Assembly: GCF_934747485.1 (NCBI RefSeq)
Contig: NZ_CAKVGN010000058.1
Location: 1-18,795, forward strand
Length of the DNA: 18,795 nucleotides
Origin: an uncultured Brachyspira sp.
GTDB lineage: Bacteria; Spirochaetota; Brachyspiria; Brachyspirales; Brachyspiraceae
Reading direction: 5' to 3'
Made by a program: the position numbers and the translations under genes. This document shows, in pieces, positions 7,400 through 13,966 of the stretch. Below the pieces are notes generated by a model. That model made no database searches, had not been told where the DNA came from, and was given only the letters and a program-made list of their open reading frames with translations. Within the stretch, counting starts at the first letter, position 1; each line of letters begins with the position of its first letter.

Positions 7400-8602
7400 T
7401 TATTTTTCTACTTCTTTTTTGTATTTAATTAAGCCCTGTTTCAAAATCTCCATAGCTCTTTTTATGTCTCTTGCCTCTAATGCATAGCACATTCTAATCT
7501 CGTCTTTACCTAAACCGGGAGTTGCATAAAAACCTTCACCCGGAGCAAACATAACAGTCTCTCCATCAATATTAAAATCTTTAAGCAGCCAAATAGCAAA
7601 CTCTTCAGCATTTTTTACAGGAAGCTTAGCAAGCACATAGAAAGCTCCCTCCGGCTCTTTCATTATAACGCCGTCCATCTTTGTAAGCTCTTCAAACATG
7701 ATTTTTCTTCTGTTATCATATTCTTTTCTAGCATCCTCAAAATAATTATCAGGCAAATCATATAGAGCAGCCGCACCAACCATCTCAAGAGTAGGAGCCG
7801 ACAATCTTGCCTGACATTCTCTAAATACAGCAGTGCTGAATGCCTTATTTTTACTTATTACACACCCTATTCTCGCACCGCAAGCTGAGAACCTTTTTGA
7901 TATAGAATCTATTATAACAACATTATCAGCCAAGTCTTTGTAAGTACCAAAACTTATAGCCTTTCTGTCGCCATAAATAAACTCTCTATAAACTTCATCG
8001 CTTATAATAAACATATTGTGTTTTTTGGCAAGATAAGCTATATCATCAAGCTCCTCTTTTGTAGATACTACCCCAGTAGGGTTTGAAGGATTTGAAAACA
8101 TATATGCTTTGGTTTTTGGAGTAATATGCTTTTCTATTTCATCACGATTTGGAAGATGGAACCCTTGTTCTGCATAAGTGCGAACTGCATTTCTTTTTAT
8201 GTCTAATACATCATAAAAACTATTATAATTAGCATAATAAGGTTCTGCTACTAATATTTCATAACCCTCATCAAAAATAGCTAATAAACTGAATAATAAT
8301 CCCTCGCTGCCTCCATTAGTGATATTAATTTCATCTTCTTCATAATGCACACCTATTTTTTTCTCATAGTATTCTTGTATTTTATTTATGAGCGGTTTCA
8401 TGCCTCTTGAATGTTCATATTTGAGGGTTTTACCATTATATTTACTAATAGCCTCAAAAAATACTTTAGGTGTTTCAATATCAGGCTGACCTATATTAAG
8501 ATGATAGATTTTTATGCCTTTCTTAACAGCTTCTTCAGCATAAGGGTTTAACTTTCTTACAGGCGAAGTTTTTAGCCTTTGAATTCTTTGTGATATTTCC
8601 AT
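7400..8602 (-). CDS. Class I PLP-dependent aminotransferase (aspartate aminotransferase family)
   Basis: The protein is 400 residues with the ATG start at 8602. Fold type I landmarks are in order: an N-terminal LNIGQPDIETP segment, NGGSEG for PLP phosphate, NPSNPTG (171-177), ISDEVYREF with the PLP-binding aspartate (D202), the Schiff-base lysine in SISKRFSACGARIG (K236), and a C-terminal DEIRMCYAL arginine for the substrate carboxylate. Length and motifs fit AspC-like enzymes that interconvert amino acids and 2-oxo acids, but the exact substrate is not readable. An upstream TTG (8614) would add MEKK. I reject it because TTGGAG there is the ribosome site, 6 bases before the ATG. The gene has its own strong promoter and appears monocistronic. 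Confidence 0.92.
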   Translation of the reverse strand: MEISQRIQRLKTSPVRKLNPYAEEAVKKGIKIYHLNIGQPDIETPKVFFEAISKYNGKTLKYEHSRGMKPLINKIQEYYEKKIGVHYEEDEINITNGGSEGLLFSLLAIFDEGYEILVAEPYYANYNSFYDVLDIKRNAVRTYAEQGFHLPNRDEIEKHITPKTKAYMFSNPSNPTGVVSTKEELDDIAYLAKKHNMFIISDEVYREFIYGDRKAISFGTYKDLADNVVIIDSISKRFSACGARIGCVISKNKAFSTAVFRECQARLSAPTLEMVGAAALYDLPDNYFEDARKEYDNRRKIMFEELTKMDGVIMKEPEGAFYVLAKLPVKNAEEFAIWLLKDFNIDGETVMFAPGEGFYATPGLGKDEIRMCYALEARDIKRAMEILKQGLIKYKKEVEK

Positions 8603-8634
8603 TTTTTTCTCCAAAAACTTTATTATATATAGTA

Positions 8635-8663
8635 ATATTAGAATATATAATAAAAATTGTCAA
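8635..8663 (-). promoter_or_regulatory. Promoter of the aminotransferase gene
   Basis: On the minus strand, TTGACA (complement of 8658-8663), a 17-bp spacer and TAATAT (complement of 8635-8640) form a good sigma70 promoter with a leader of about 25 bases. Confidence 0.7.
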
Positions 8664-9046
8664 TATAGAAAATATATAACAGTAATCATAAATATTTTTT
8701 TATTACAAGTTTTTTAGTATTATTTAATACCCCCGCCCAATTAAGGTTTCTATATTATCTACAACTATTGCTTCTATGTTCTATTAATACAAAATTAAAA
8801 AAGCATTCCCACCCAAGTTCTTATTAAATTATAATTTCTCTCTACGCACGTTTAACAAAATTATAAATATAATTAAAAGTTATATTATAATTAATCTATA
8901 TATTTTTGTTTAATTTAGCGTGCGGTTTTTAGATTAAAAAGCTAAATAAAAATTAAGTACATTGCATAGCATATAATTTTTTAGTATTGTTTTTATTATC
9001 AATTTGTAATAAAATATATTATAAATTTAATTTGGGGGGATAAATA
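8664..9046. other. Gene-poor stretch with a C-rich motif pair and a nested palindrome
   Basis: No credible ORF is present. Two similar C-rich motifs, CCCGCCCAATT near 8733 and CCCACCCAAGT near 8809, stand out from AT-rich sequence. A nested palindrome lies at 8844-8925 and is listed separately. The right end leads into GGGGGG at 9034-9039, the ribosome site of the small ORF at 9047. Confidence 0.6.
8844..8925. repeat. Nested imperfect palindrome of about 80 bp
   Basis: CGCACG (8845-8850) pairs with CGTGCG (8919-8924). Inside it, TTTAACAAAA (8851-8860) pairs with TTTTGTTTAA (8904-8913) with one mismatch. AATTATAA (8859-8866) pairs with TTATAATT (8885-8892). A five-base asymmetry separates the outer and middle stems. 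The structure resembles a small non-autonomous repeat or a long hairpin. No target duplication was seen. Confidence 0.5.
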
Positions 9047-9202
9047 ATGATTACAGGTATATCATCAACCAGTAATACAAATAAATATGTGCAAAGTATA
9101 GGCGGTATAGAAGTTACAGTTACAACTAATCTTACAGAACAAACTACAACAATCAATGTTGCAGCAAAAGTAACTGGAGGAGCTTTAAATACAGAAGCAT
9201 AA
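9047..9202 (+). CDS. Small Thr-rich protein of 51 residues
   Basis: The ORF starts ATG at 9047, preceded 7 bases upstream by GGGGGGA (9034-9040), a strong ribosome site. It encodes MITGISSTSNTNKYVQSIGG at the start and ends VTGGALNTEA. The central part (IEVTVTTNLTEQTTTINVAA) alternates hydrophobic and Thr/polar residues, as in beta strands. There are no cysteines, no signal peptide and no membrane segment. Codon use resembles neighbouring genes. I do not recognise the family. The secreted ankyrin gene starts 72 bp downstream, so co-transcription is possible. It could be a structural small protein or a precursor peptide, but nothing in the sequence decides this. Confidence 0.6.
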   Translation: MITGISSTSNTNKYVQSIGGIEVTVTTNLTEQTTTINVAAKVTGGALNTEA

Positions 9203-9274
9203 ATATACTACTCCTATATCGTGTTTTTATTATCGTATTTTAATTTATATATTTTATAACTTTTTTGGAGGTTT

Positions 9275-9937
9275 ATGAAAAAGTTTTTTTGTATTCTATT
9301 TATATTTATGTCTTTTCAGCTTTATTCTTTAACAGACGATGAAGTAAAATTTTTAAAAGCATGCGAAAATGGAAAATATGAAACCGTTGTAGCTATGTTA
9401 GACAGAAAAGTAAATGTAAATGTTACAACCGAAGACGGACTTACCGGTTTAATGCTTGCTTCACATAAGGGATATCCTAATATAGTAAAACTTCTTATAC
9501 GGCATAATGCTGATGTTAATATAGTAGATAATGTTGGATATAATGCTTTAATATTTGCTGCTTCAGAGGGAAAAATTGATATTGCTAAAATGCTTATTAA
9601 GGCAAATATTAATGTAAATACTAAAAACAGCTATGGAGAAAATGCTTTGCATGTAGCTTCATACAAACTTCACAGCGATATAGTGCAAATATTAATAGAT
9701 GCCAAAATAGACATTAATGCCTTAAATAATGATGGGGATAATGCTTTGATGATGGTTTTTATGTCGGCTGCTACAAGAGAAGAAATGATGCCTACTATTG
9801 AAATATTGTGTAAAAATGGAATAGATGTTAATGCTAAAGATAAAAATGGACGCTCTATAATAGCATATATAAAAGCTAACTATAAAAAAGGAGATGCTTT
9901 AATAGAATATTTAGAGCAATATGGTGCTGTAGAATAA
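9275..9937 (+). CDS. Exported ankyrin-repeat protein
   Basis: The 220-residue protein has a signal peptide (MKKFFCILFIFMSFQLYS, cleavage near 18) followed by about five ankyrin repeats. Repeats are visible as DGLTGLMLASHKGYPNIVKL, then VGYNALIFAASEGKIDIAKM, YGENALHVASYKLHSDIVQI, DGDNALMMVF with an irregular insertion, and a degenerate final NGRSIIAYIKANYKKGD. Typical NADVN-type turns separate them (NADVNIVD, NINVNTKN, KIDINALN, GIDVNAKD). Ankyrin stacks bind other proteins. The partner is unknown and there are no catalytic motifs. A GGAGG site at 9267-9271 supports the start. Periplasmic or surface location is predicted from the signal peptide. Confidence 0.9.
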   Translation: MKKFFCILFIFMSFQLYSLTDDEVKFLKACENGKYETVVAMLDRKVNVNVTTEDGLTGLMLASHKGYPNIVKLLIRHNADVNIVDNVGYNALIFAASEGKIDIAKMLIKANINVNTKNSYGENALHVASYKLHSDIVQILIDAKIDINALNNDGDNALMMVFMSAATREEMMPTIEILCKNGIDVNAKDKNGRSIIAYIKANYKKGDALIEYLEQYGAVE

Positions 9938-9950
9938 TGAAATAATAAGC

Positions 9951-9978
9951 TTGAATTTTTGTCTTTTTATTATATTAT
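9951..9978 (+). promoter_or_regulatory. Possible promoter giving a nearly leaderless scpA mRNA
   Basis: TTGAAT (9951-9956), a 16-bp spacer and TATTAT (9973-9978) place the transcription start at about 9985-9988, almost at the scpA ATG (9988). No Shine-Dalgarno sequence lies before that ATG. The region is AT-rich, so other placements of the -10 box are possible. Confidence 0.4.
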
Positions 9979-9987
9979 ATATCAATT

Positions 9988-10854
9988 ATGGAAAATAATA
10001 TAAATGAAAACACAAATGTTCAGCCTCAGGAACAAAACTCTAATGATGATTCTAATACTGCACAATTGTCTAATAATGAGTTTAAAGTTTCTCTATCAAG
10101 CATAGACTATGAAGGTCCCCTTTCAATATTATTTGATATGCTTAAGAGAAGTGAAAAAAATATATACGAAGTTTCAATATTAGAAATAATTGACCAGTTT
10201 ATAGAATATTTAAAAGAGCAGGCAGCATTAAATTTAGACTCTACAGGCGAGTTTTTGGTAGTTGCTTCAGATTTTCATTTATACAAATCAAGAATGTTAT
10301 TGCCGCACGATATGGACGATGATAAGTTTACGGATAGACTTAAATTTGAAATAGTAGAGCAAATGCTTGAGTTTCAAAGATATAAAATGGTTTCTGAAGA
10401 GCTTGACAGGCTTCAAGAATATTCGGATTCTATATTTGAAAGAAAAGATACTGAAAGAGTTAAGTTCTTTCAAAATAACAGCAATAACGAAGATAATGAA
10501 ATGGCTTGGAAAGATGTTACTCTTTATGATTTGGTATATGCTTTTACAAAGGTGCAATTTGTGCCTGAAACCGATTTGGCAGTGCTTTCTGGTATGTCCA
10601 ACTTTCATATAGATAATGCTATTGATATGATAAGAATAAAATTATCTGAAGAAGATGTATTTCCATTTATAGTTTTATTTAAAGATGGGGTTACAAAAAG
10701 GCAGCTTGTTACTTTTTTTCTTGCTATGCTCGAGCTTGTTAAGGAAAAAGAGATTTTATTAAAACAAGATATAAAATTTGGCAATATTTACGTATTTAAA
10801 AGAAAAGATAATAATAATAATAATGAAGCTAATCAGGATTTAAATAATGAATGA
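9988..10854 (+). CDS. scpA: Segregation and condensation protein A (kleisin)
   Basis: The 288-residue protein matches ScpA, the kleisin that bridges the SMC heads with ScpB to form the bacterial condensin. After a polar Asn/Gln-rich tail (1-33), the family signature begins: VSLSSIDYEGPLSILFDMLK (34-53), then YEVSILEIIDQFIEYLK and the ATEL-like segment TGEFLVVASDFHLYKSRMLLP. A variable acidic middle follows, and the C-terminal winged helix (VTKRQLVTFFLAMLELVKEKEI) ends the fold. The C-terminal tail is Asn-rich. The typical partner scpB is not in the window. There is no ribosome site before the ATG, and a promoter appears to end close to it, so translation may be leaderless. The next gene starts 8 bp inside its 3' end. 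Confidence 0.92.
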   Translation: MENNINENTNVQPQEQNSNDDSNTAQLSNNEFKVSLSSIDYEGPLSILFDMLKRSEKNIYEVSILEIIDQFIEYLKEQAALNLDSTGEFLVVASDFHLYKSRMLLPHDMDDDKFTDRLKFEIVEQMLEFQRYKMVSEELDRLQEYSDSIFERKDTERVKFFQNNSNNEDNEMAWKDVTLYDLVYAFTKVQFVPETDLAVLSGMSNFHIDNAIDMIRIKLSEEDVFPFIVLFKDGVTKRQLVTFFLAMLELVKEKEILLKQDIKFGNIYVFKRKDNNNNNEANQDLNNE

Positions 10855-11758
10855 AAATAAATTTAACAATGGATATATATTTGCTATATTAGCAGTTATA
10901 ATATGGAGTACAAATTTCGTAGCTGCAAGATATCTCGTAGGTCTCTCTCCAATAGAAATATCATTTTACAGATGGCTTGTTACTTTTTTAGTATTAACTC
11001 CATTTTGTATAGGAAGTTTAATAAAAAATATTAATTTAGTAAAAGGCTTATGGATAAAAATTATAATAATTTCAGTATTGGGCATTACTATTTTTAATAC
11101 TTTTGTATATTTAGCAGCACATACTTCTAATGCCACTAATATGTCTTTAATAGCTACATTATCCCCTATAATAATTGCAATAATAAGCAGAGTTCTATGG
11201 AAAAAACATTTAAGCAAAGCTCAAAAACAGGGGTTATTTATAATTATATTAGGAGTTGTTATTCTACTTACTAAAGGAAGCATAGAAGTTATAAGCAAAT
11301 TGAAATTTTCTATAGGCGATTTATATATGATTTTTGCTGTAACATTATTTGCAGTATACACTCTAACATTAAGAATAAAACCTAAAGACTTCCCACAAAC
11401 TACTTTTTTCTATCTTATGGTAGCAATAGGTCTTATACCTTTACTAATATTAATGATTCCAAAATATGTCAGCCATCAAGCCCATACTCTAAACTTTAAT
11501 TTAGCAATTGTGCTTATATATATTGGAATATTTCCTTCTGCTTTGGGATTTATATTTTGGAATATAGCAGTATCTAAAATAGGAGCAATGAAAGCAAGTA
11601 TAATATATGATTCTGTTCCTTTCTTCTCTACAATTGGAGCTATTATTTTGCTTCATGAAAAACCATATATAGCACAAATAATAGGAGGAGTTTTAATATT
11701 AATTGGAATTATATATTCATCTGTTGCTGATAATAATAAAAAAATAATTACGAAATAA
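10847..11758 (+). CDS. EamA-family (drug/metabolite) transporter
   Basis: The 303-residue protein is almost wholly hydrophobic, with about ten membrane segments in two homologous halves of five, the usual EamA/DMT layout and length. The first repeat starts IFAILAVIIWSTNFVAARYL, with a signature SPIEISFYRWLVTFLVL. The second half carries WNIAVSKIGAMKASIIYDSVP and ends VLILIGIIYS. Members export amino acids, metabolites or toxic compounds, but the substrate cannot be told from sequence. The start overlaps the scpA stop by 8 bp (ATGAATGA), with AGGA shortly upstream inside scpA, so the two are co-transcribed. Its 3' end overlaps the convergent gene by 11 bp. Confidence 0.88.
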   Translation: MNENKFNNGYIFAILAVIIWSTNFVAARYLVGLSPIEISFYRWLVTFLVLTPFCIGSLIKNINLVKGLWIKIIIISVLGITIFNTFVYLAAHTSNATNMSLIATLSPIIIAIISRVLWKKHLSKAQKQGLFIIILGVVILLTKGSIEVISKLKFSIGDLYMIFAVTLFAVYTLTLRIKPKDFPQTTFFYLMVAIGLIPLLILMIPKYVSHQAHTLNFNLAIVLIYIGIFPSALGFIFWNIAVSKIGAMKASIIYDSVPFFSTIGAIILLHEKPYIAQIIGGVLILIGIIYSSVADNNKKIITK

Positions 11759-12626
11759 TTTTATGTATTGATTTTTCTATTATATCCATTTTCTCTTCAT
11801 ATGCATTAGTGCCTTCTATTCTCTGAATGCCGTCATAGGCCTGCCACAATGACACCAAAGAAATATAATCTTCATCTCTATCTTCCTCTTTATAATTACC
11901 ATACACAATAGAAGAAAGCACGCATTCAAAATCACTAGTTATTGACTTATATATATTTATTGCCCTTTCATTATCCTCAATCTCTTCAAAACAAATAGCT
12001 GTTTTTATCATATCAGGTCCAATCAATGCCCTATAGTCTTGCATAACATTAGCAGTAATATAGCTTTTATAATGCATAACCTCTGCCCTACTTCTTGCAT
12101 CTCCTGCAATCTCTGAAAACAAAGCAAGTACATCAAAAATATTTCTATACACAGAAGAAGATTTTATTATATTAATTTTATCTTTCTCAAAATTAGATAC
12201 CAAATTATGTGATATTACAGATATAGATTCATAAATATGTTTTATTATTATATTTAATTCATCTTGATACTTGCCAAAATATAAAGCAAAAATAAACCTC
12301 ACAAAATCACCGTATAGTAAAGCATTATTTATATTTGTATCAAAAGAAATATTTTCAATAGAGTTTATAGTTTTGTATTTTAATAATTCATCTATAACTT
12401 TTATCACGCTTCCATCATCATAGTAATGAAGCTTTGAATATTCTGATACAAATATCTCTATAGCATTCAGCTCTCTTTTATTATTATACGCACTAAACTC
12501 TCTTAAATAAGATTCTATAGTTGATTTAGCCAGAAAGGTATTAGAGGCAGATATTGCTTTTAATATATCAGAATATTCTCCCTCAAACAACTCTTTTTTT
12601 AATTTTATTATATCTTCATTAATCAT
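11748..12626 (-). CDS. Helical protein of unknown function, co-oriented with the Rrf2 gene
   Basis: The 292-residue protein was not recognised. It is soluble and mostly helical. One segment near the C-terminus (MIKTAICFEEIEDNERAINIYKSI) resembles a TPR helix pair. There is no signal peptide and no visible catalytic motif. It begins 5 bp after the rrf2 stop codon, with a poor ribosome site of its own, so it is probably translated from the rrf2 message by coupling. Its last 11 bp overlap the convergent transporter gene, leaving no room for an ordinary terminator between them. Its conserved function, if any, may be tied to the Rrf2/ADP-ribosylation locus, but that rests on position alone. Confidence 0.75.
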   Translation of the reverse strand: MINEDIIKLKKELFEGEYSDILKAISASNTFLAKSTIESYLREFSAYNNKRELNAIEIFVSEYSKLHYYDDGSVIKVIDELLKYKTINSIENISFDTNINNALLYGDFVRFIFALYFGKYQDELNIIIKHIYESISVISHNLVSNFEKDKINIIKSSSVYRNIFDVLALFSEIAGDARSRAEVMHYKSYITANVMQDYRALIGPDMIKTAICFEEIEDNERAINIYKSITSDFECVLSSIVYGNYKEEDRDEDYISLVSLWQAYDGIQRIEGTNAYEEKMDIIEKSIHKIIS

Positions 12627-12631
12627 AAAAA

Positions 12632-13051
12632 TTATTCTTTTATATCATTAAATATATCTTTTAATGTAATATGTTTTAATTTATCTTCCATCGCCTTTTG
12701 AACAATTTCAAGCTTTGGCTGCAGTGCTGAAGTAATTTTTTTTCCAACAGGGCATTTTTTGTTTGGATTTTCATGAAAACTAAACAAATTATCATCATCT
12801 AAACTCTCTACAGCATTAAATATATCAAGCAATGTAATATCTTCTATTTTTCTATTTAATGAAACACCGCCTGTTCCTCTTTTTACTGTGATAATATCTG
12901 CTTTTTGTAATTGTATCAAAATATTTCTTATTATAACAGGATTAACATTAACACTGCATGAAATAAAATTGGAAGTCATTTTCTCATCTTTAAAATACAG
13001 AATACAAATGAGAGTATGTATTGCTATTGTAAACCTTGAACTAATTTTCAT
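12632..13051 (-). CDS. Rrf2-family transcriptional regulator with a HypR-like cysteine pair
   Basis: The 139-residue protein has the Rrf2 winged-helix layout. It starts MKISSRFTIAIHTLICILYF, followed by the recognition region (NVNPVIIRNILIQLQKADIITVKRGTGGVSL in two parts) and a dimerisation helix (QPKLEIVQKAMEDKLKHITL). Cysteines are C16, C32 and C100 (KKCPVGKK). The three-cysteine cluster ligand set of IscR is absent, so an Fe-S cofactor of that type is unlikely. C32 and C100 fall close to the Cys33 and Cys99 reported for the S. aureus Rrf2 regulator HypR, which forms an intersubunit disulfide under hypochlorite stress. The pattern also resembles B. subtilis YwnA. The gene has its own promoter and an AAGGAT ribosome site (13058-13063). 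Repression of the adjacent macro-sirTM operon and of ywnB is inferred from the shared operators. Confidence 0.9.
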   Translation of the reverse strand: MKISSRFTIAIHTLICILYFKDEKMTSNFISCSVNVNPVIIRNILIQLQKADIITVKRGTGGVSLNRKIEDITLLDIFNAVESLDDDNLFSFHENPNKKCPVGKKITSALQPKLEIVQKAMEDKLKHITLKDIFNDIKE

Positions 13052-13070
13052 AAGAATATCCTTAGATAAA

Positions 13071-13099
13071 ATTATAATACATTTATTTTATTAATGCAA
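13071..13099 (-). promoter_or_regulatory. Promoter of the rrf2 gene
   Basis: On the minus strand, TTGCAT (complement of 13094-13099), a 17-bp spacer and TATAAT (complement of 13071-13076) form a strong promoter. The operator at 13109-13127 lies about 10 bp upstream of its -35 box, so autoregulation would be indirect or moderate. Confidence 0.7.
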
Positions 13100-13108
13100 C
13101 AAAATTAT

Positions 13109-13127
13109 TGTAATACTTGACATTACA
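13109..13127. promoter_or_regulatory. Operator O1 of the macro-sirTM operon
   Basis: TGTAATACTTGACATTACA is a palindrome with 6-bp arms (TGTAAT/ATTACA) and a 7-bp centre. It contains the -35 box TTGACA, so a bound protein would block RNA polymerase. The identical 19-mer occurs at 14829-14847. The likely ligand is the adjacent Rrf2 protein (inference). Confidence 0.75.
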
Positions 13128-13144
13128 TTAAAACAATATATCAT
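13117..13144 (+). promoter_or_regulatory. Promoter of the macro-sirTM operon
   Basis: TTGACA (13117-13122), a 16-bp spacer and TATCAT (13139-13144). The -35 box is inside operator O1, and operator O2 begins at the base just after the -10 box. Confidence 0.7.
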
Positions 13145-13163
13145 TGTAATAATTATTATTACA
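13145..13163. promoter_or_regulatory. Operator O2 of the macro-sirTM operon
   Basis: TGTAAT, seven bases and ATTACA, with pairing that extends outward by two bases and inward by one (ATTGTAATA/TATTACAAT, 9-bp arms). It lies over the transcription start, 36 bp downstream of O1. Confidence 0.7.
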
Positions 13164-13177
13164 ATAGAGGTGTATTA

Positions 13178-13954
13178 ATGGATAAATTACTATTTTTAAT
13201 AGACTTTCTTATGAAAGAAAAAAATTACAAATATGATGAGGATTTAAATAACGCCATAAAAGAAAATGATGAAGAAAAACTATATAATTATTTTAGATGT
13301 TTAATGAATATAAGAAGCCCCAATAATATAAGCGAAGAATATTTAAAAATAGAAGATGAATATTTGCAAGATAGGCTTAAAAATAAAAAGCTAATTAGTA
13401 TAGATGATATAAAACCTATAAAGGATAATTTATATATATGGAAAGGAGATATAACAACTCTAAAAATAGAAGCAATAGTAAATGCAGCTAATTCTGCTAT
13501 GCTTGGCTGTTTTGTACCGCTTCACAAATGCATAGATAATGCAATACATAGTGCCTCAGGAACTAGACTAAGACTCTATTGCAATGATATTATGAAAGGA
13601 AATCTTGAGAAAACAGGAAGCTGCCTAATAACTCCAGCATTCAATCTTCCTAGTAAATATGTTTTGCATACAGTAGGCCCAATAATAAAAAATGAAGTTT
13701 CAAAAAATGATGAAGAGCTTTTATATAAGTGCTATAAATCATGCTTAGAAACAGCTAAAAATAATAATATAAGAAGTATAGCATTTTGCTCAATATCCAC
13801 AGGAGAGTTTAGGTTTCCAAATGAACTTGCTAGCTTCATAGCAGTTAAAGCGGTGAGAGATTTTTTAGAGAATACTGAGTACAATATAAAAATAGTATTC
13901 AATGTATTTAAAGATTTAGATTATAAACTTTATAACAATATTTTAAATAATTAG
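13178..13954 (+). CDS. Zinc-type macrodomain protein (ADP-ribosyl hydrolase)
   Basis: The 258-residue protein has an N-terminal helical extension (1-82) and a macrodomain (about 84-256). Motifs are GDIT (90-93), VNAANSAMLG (101-110), the segment C111-x4-H116-x-C118 (CFVPLHKC) followed by IDNAIHSASG, and STGEFRFP (207-214) as the phosphate loop. The extension and the Cys/His segment are typical of the SauMacro/SpyMacro class, which binds zinc and removes ADP-ribose placed by SirTM. A GAGGTG site precedes the ATG. The sirtuin gene starts 12 bp after the stop. Expression is probably controlled by operators O1 and O2. In the expected cycle this enzyme is the eraser and SirTM the writer. The target protein is not encoded next door, unlike in staphylococci and streptococci. 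Confidence 0.93.
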   Translation: MDKLLFLIDFLMKEKNYKYDEDLNNAIKENDEEKLYNYFRCLMNIRSPNNISEEYLKIEDEYLQDRLKNKKLISIDDIKPIKDNLYIWKGDITTLKIEAIVNAANSAMLGCFVPLHKCIDNAIHSASGTRLRLYCNDIMKGNLEKTGSCLITPAFNLPSKYVLHTVGPIIKNEVSKNDEELLYKCYKSCLETAKNNNIRSIAFCSISTGEFRFPNELASFIAVKAVRDFLENTEYNIKIVFNVFKDLDYKLYNNILNN

Positions 13955-13966
13955 AAGGTAAAAAAT

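Noticed and set aside
8603..8614. TTG start adding MEKK to the aminotransferase
   Set aside because: The TTGGAG there is the ribosome site for the ATG at 8602.
9005..9023. TGTAAT-N7-ATTATA upstream of the small ORF, one base off the Rrf2-type operator
   Set aside because: One half is imperfect, there is no overlapping TTGACA, and such AT-rich matches are expected by chance here.
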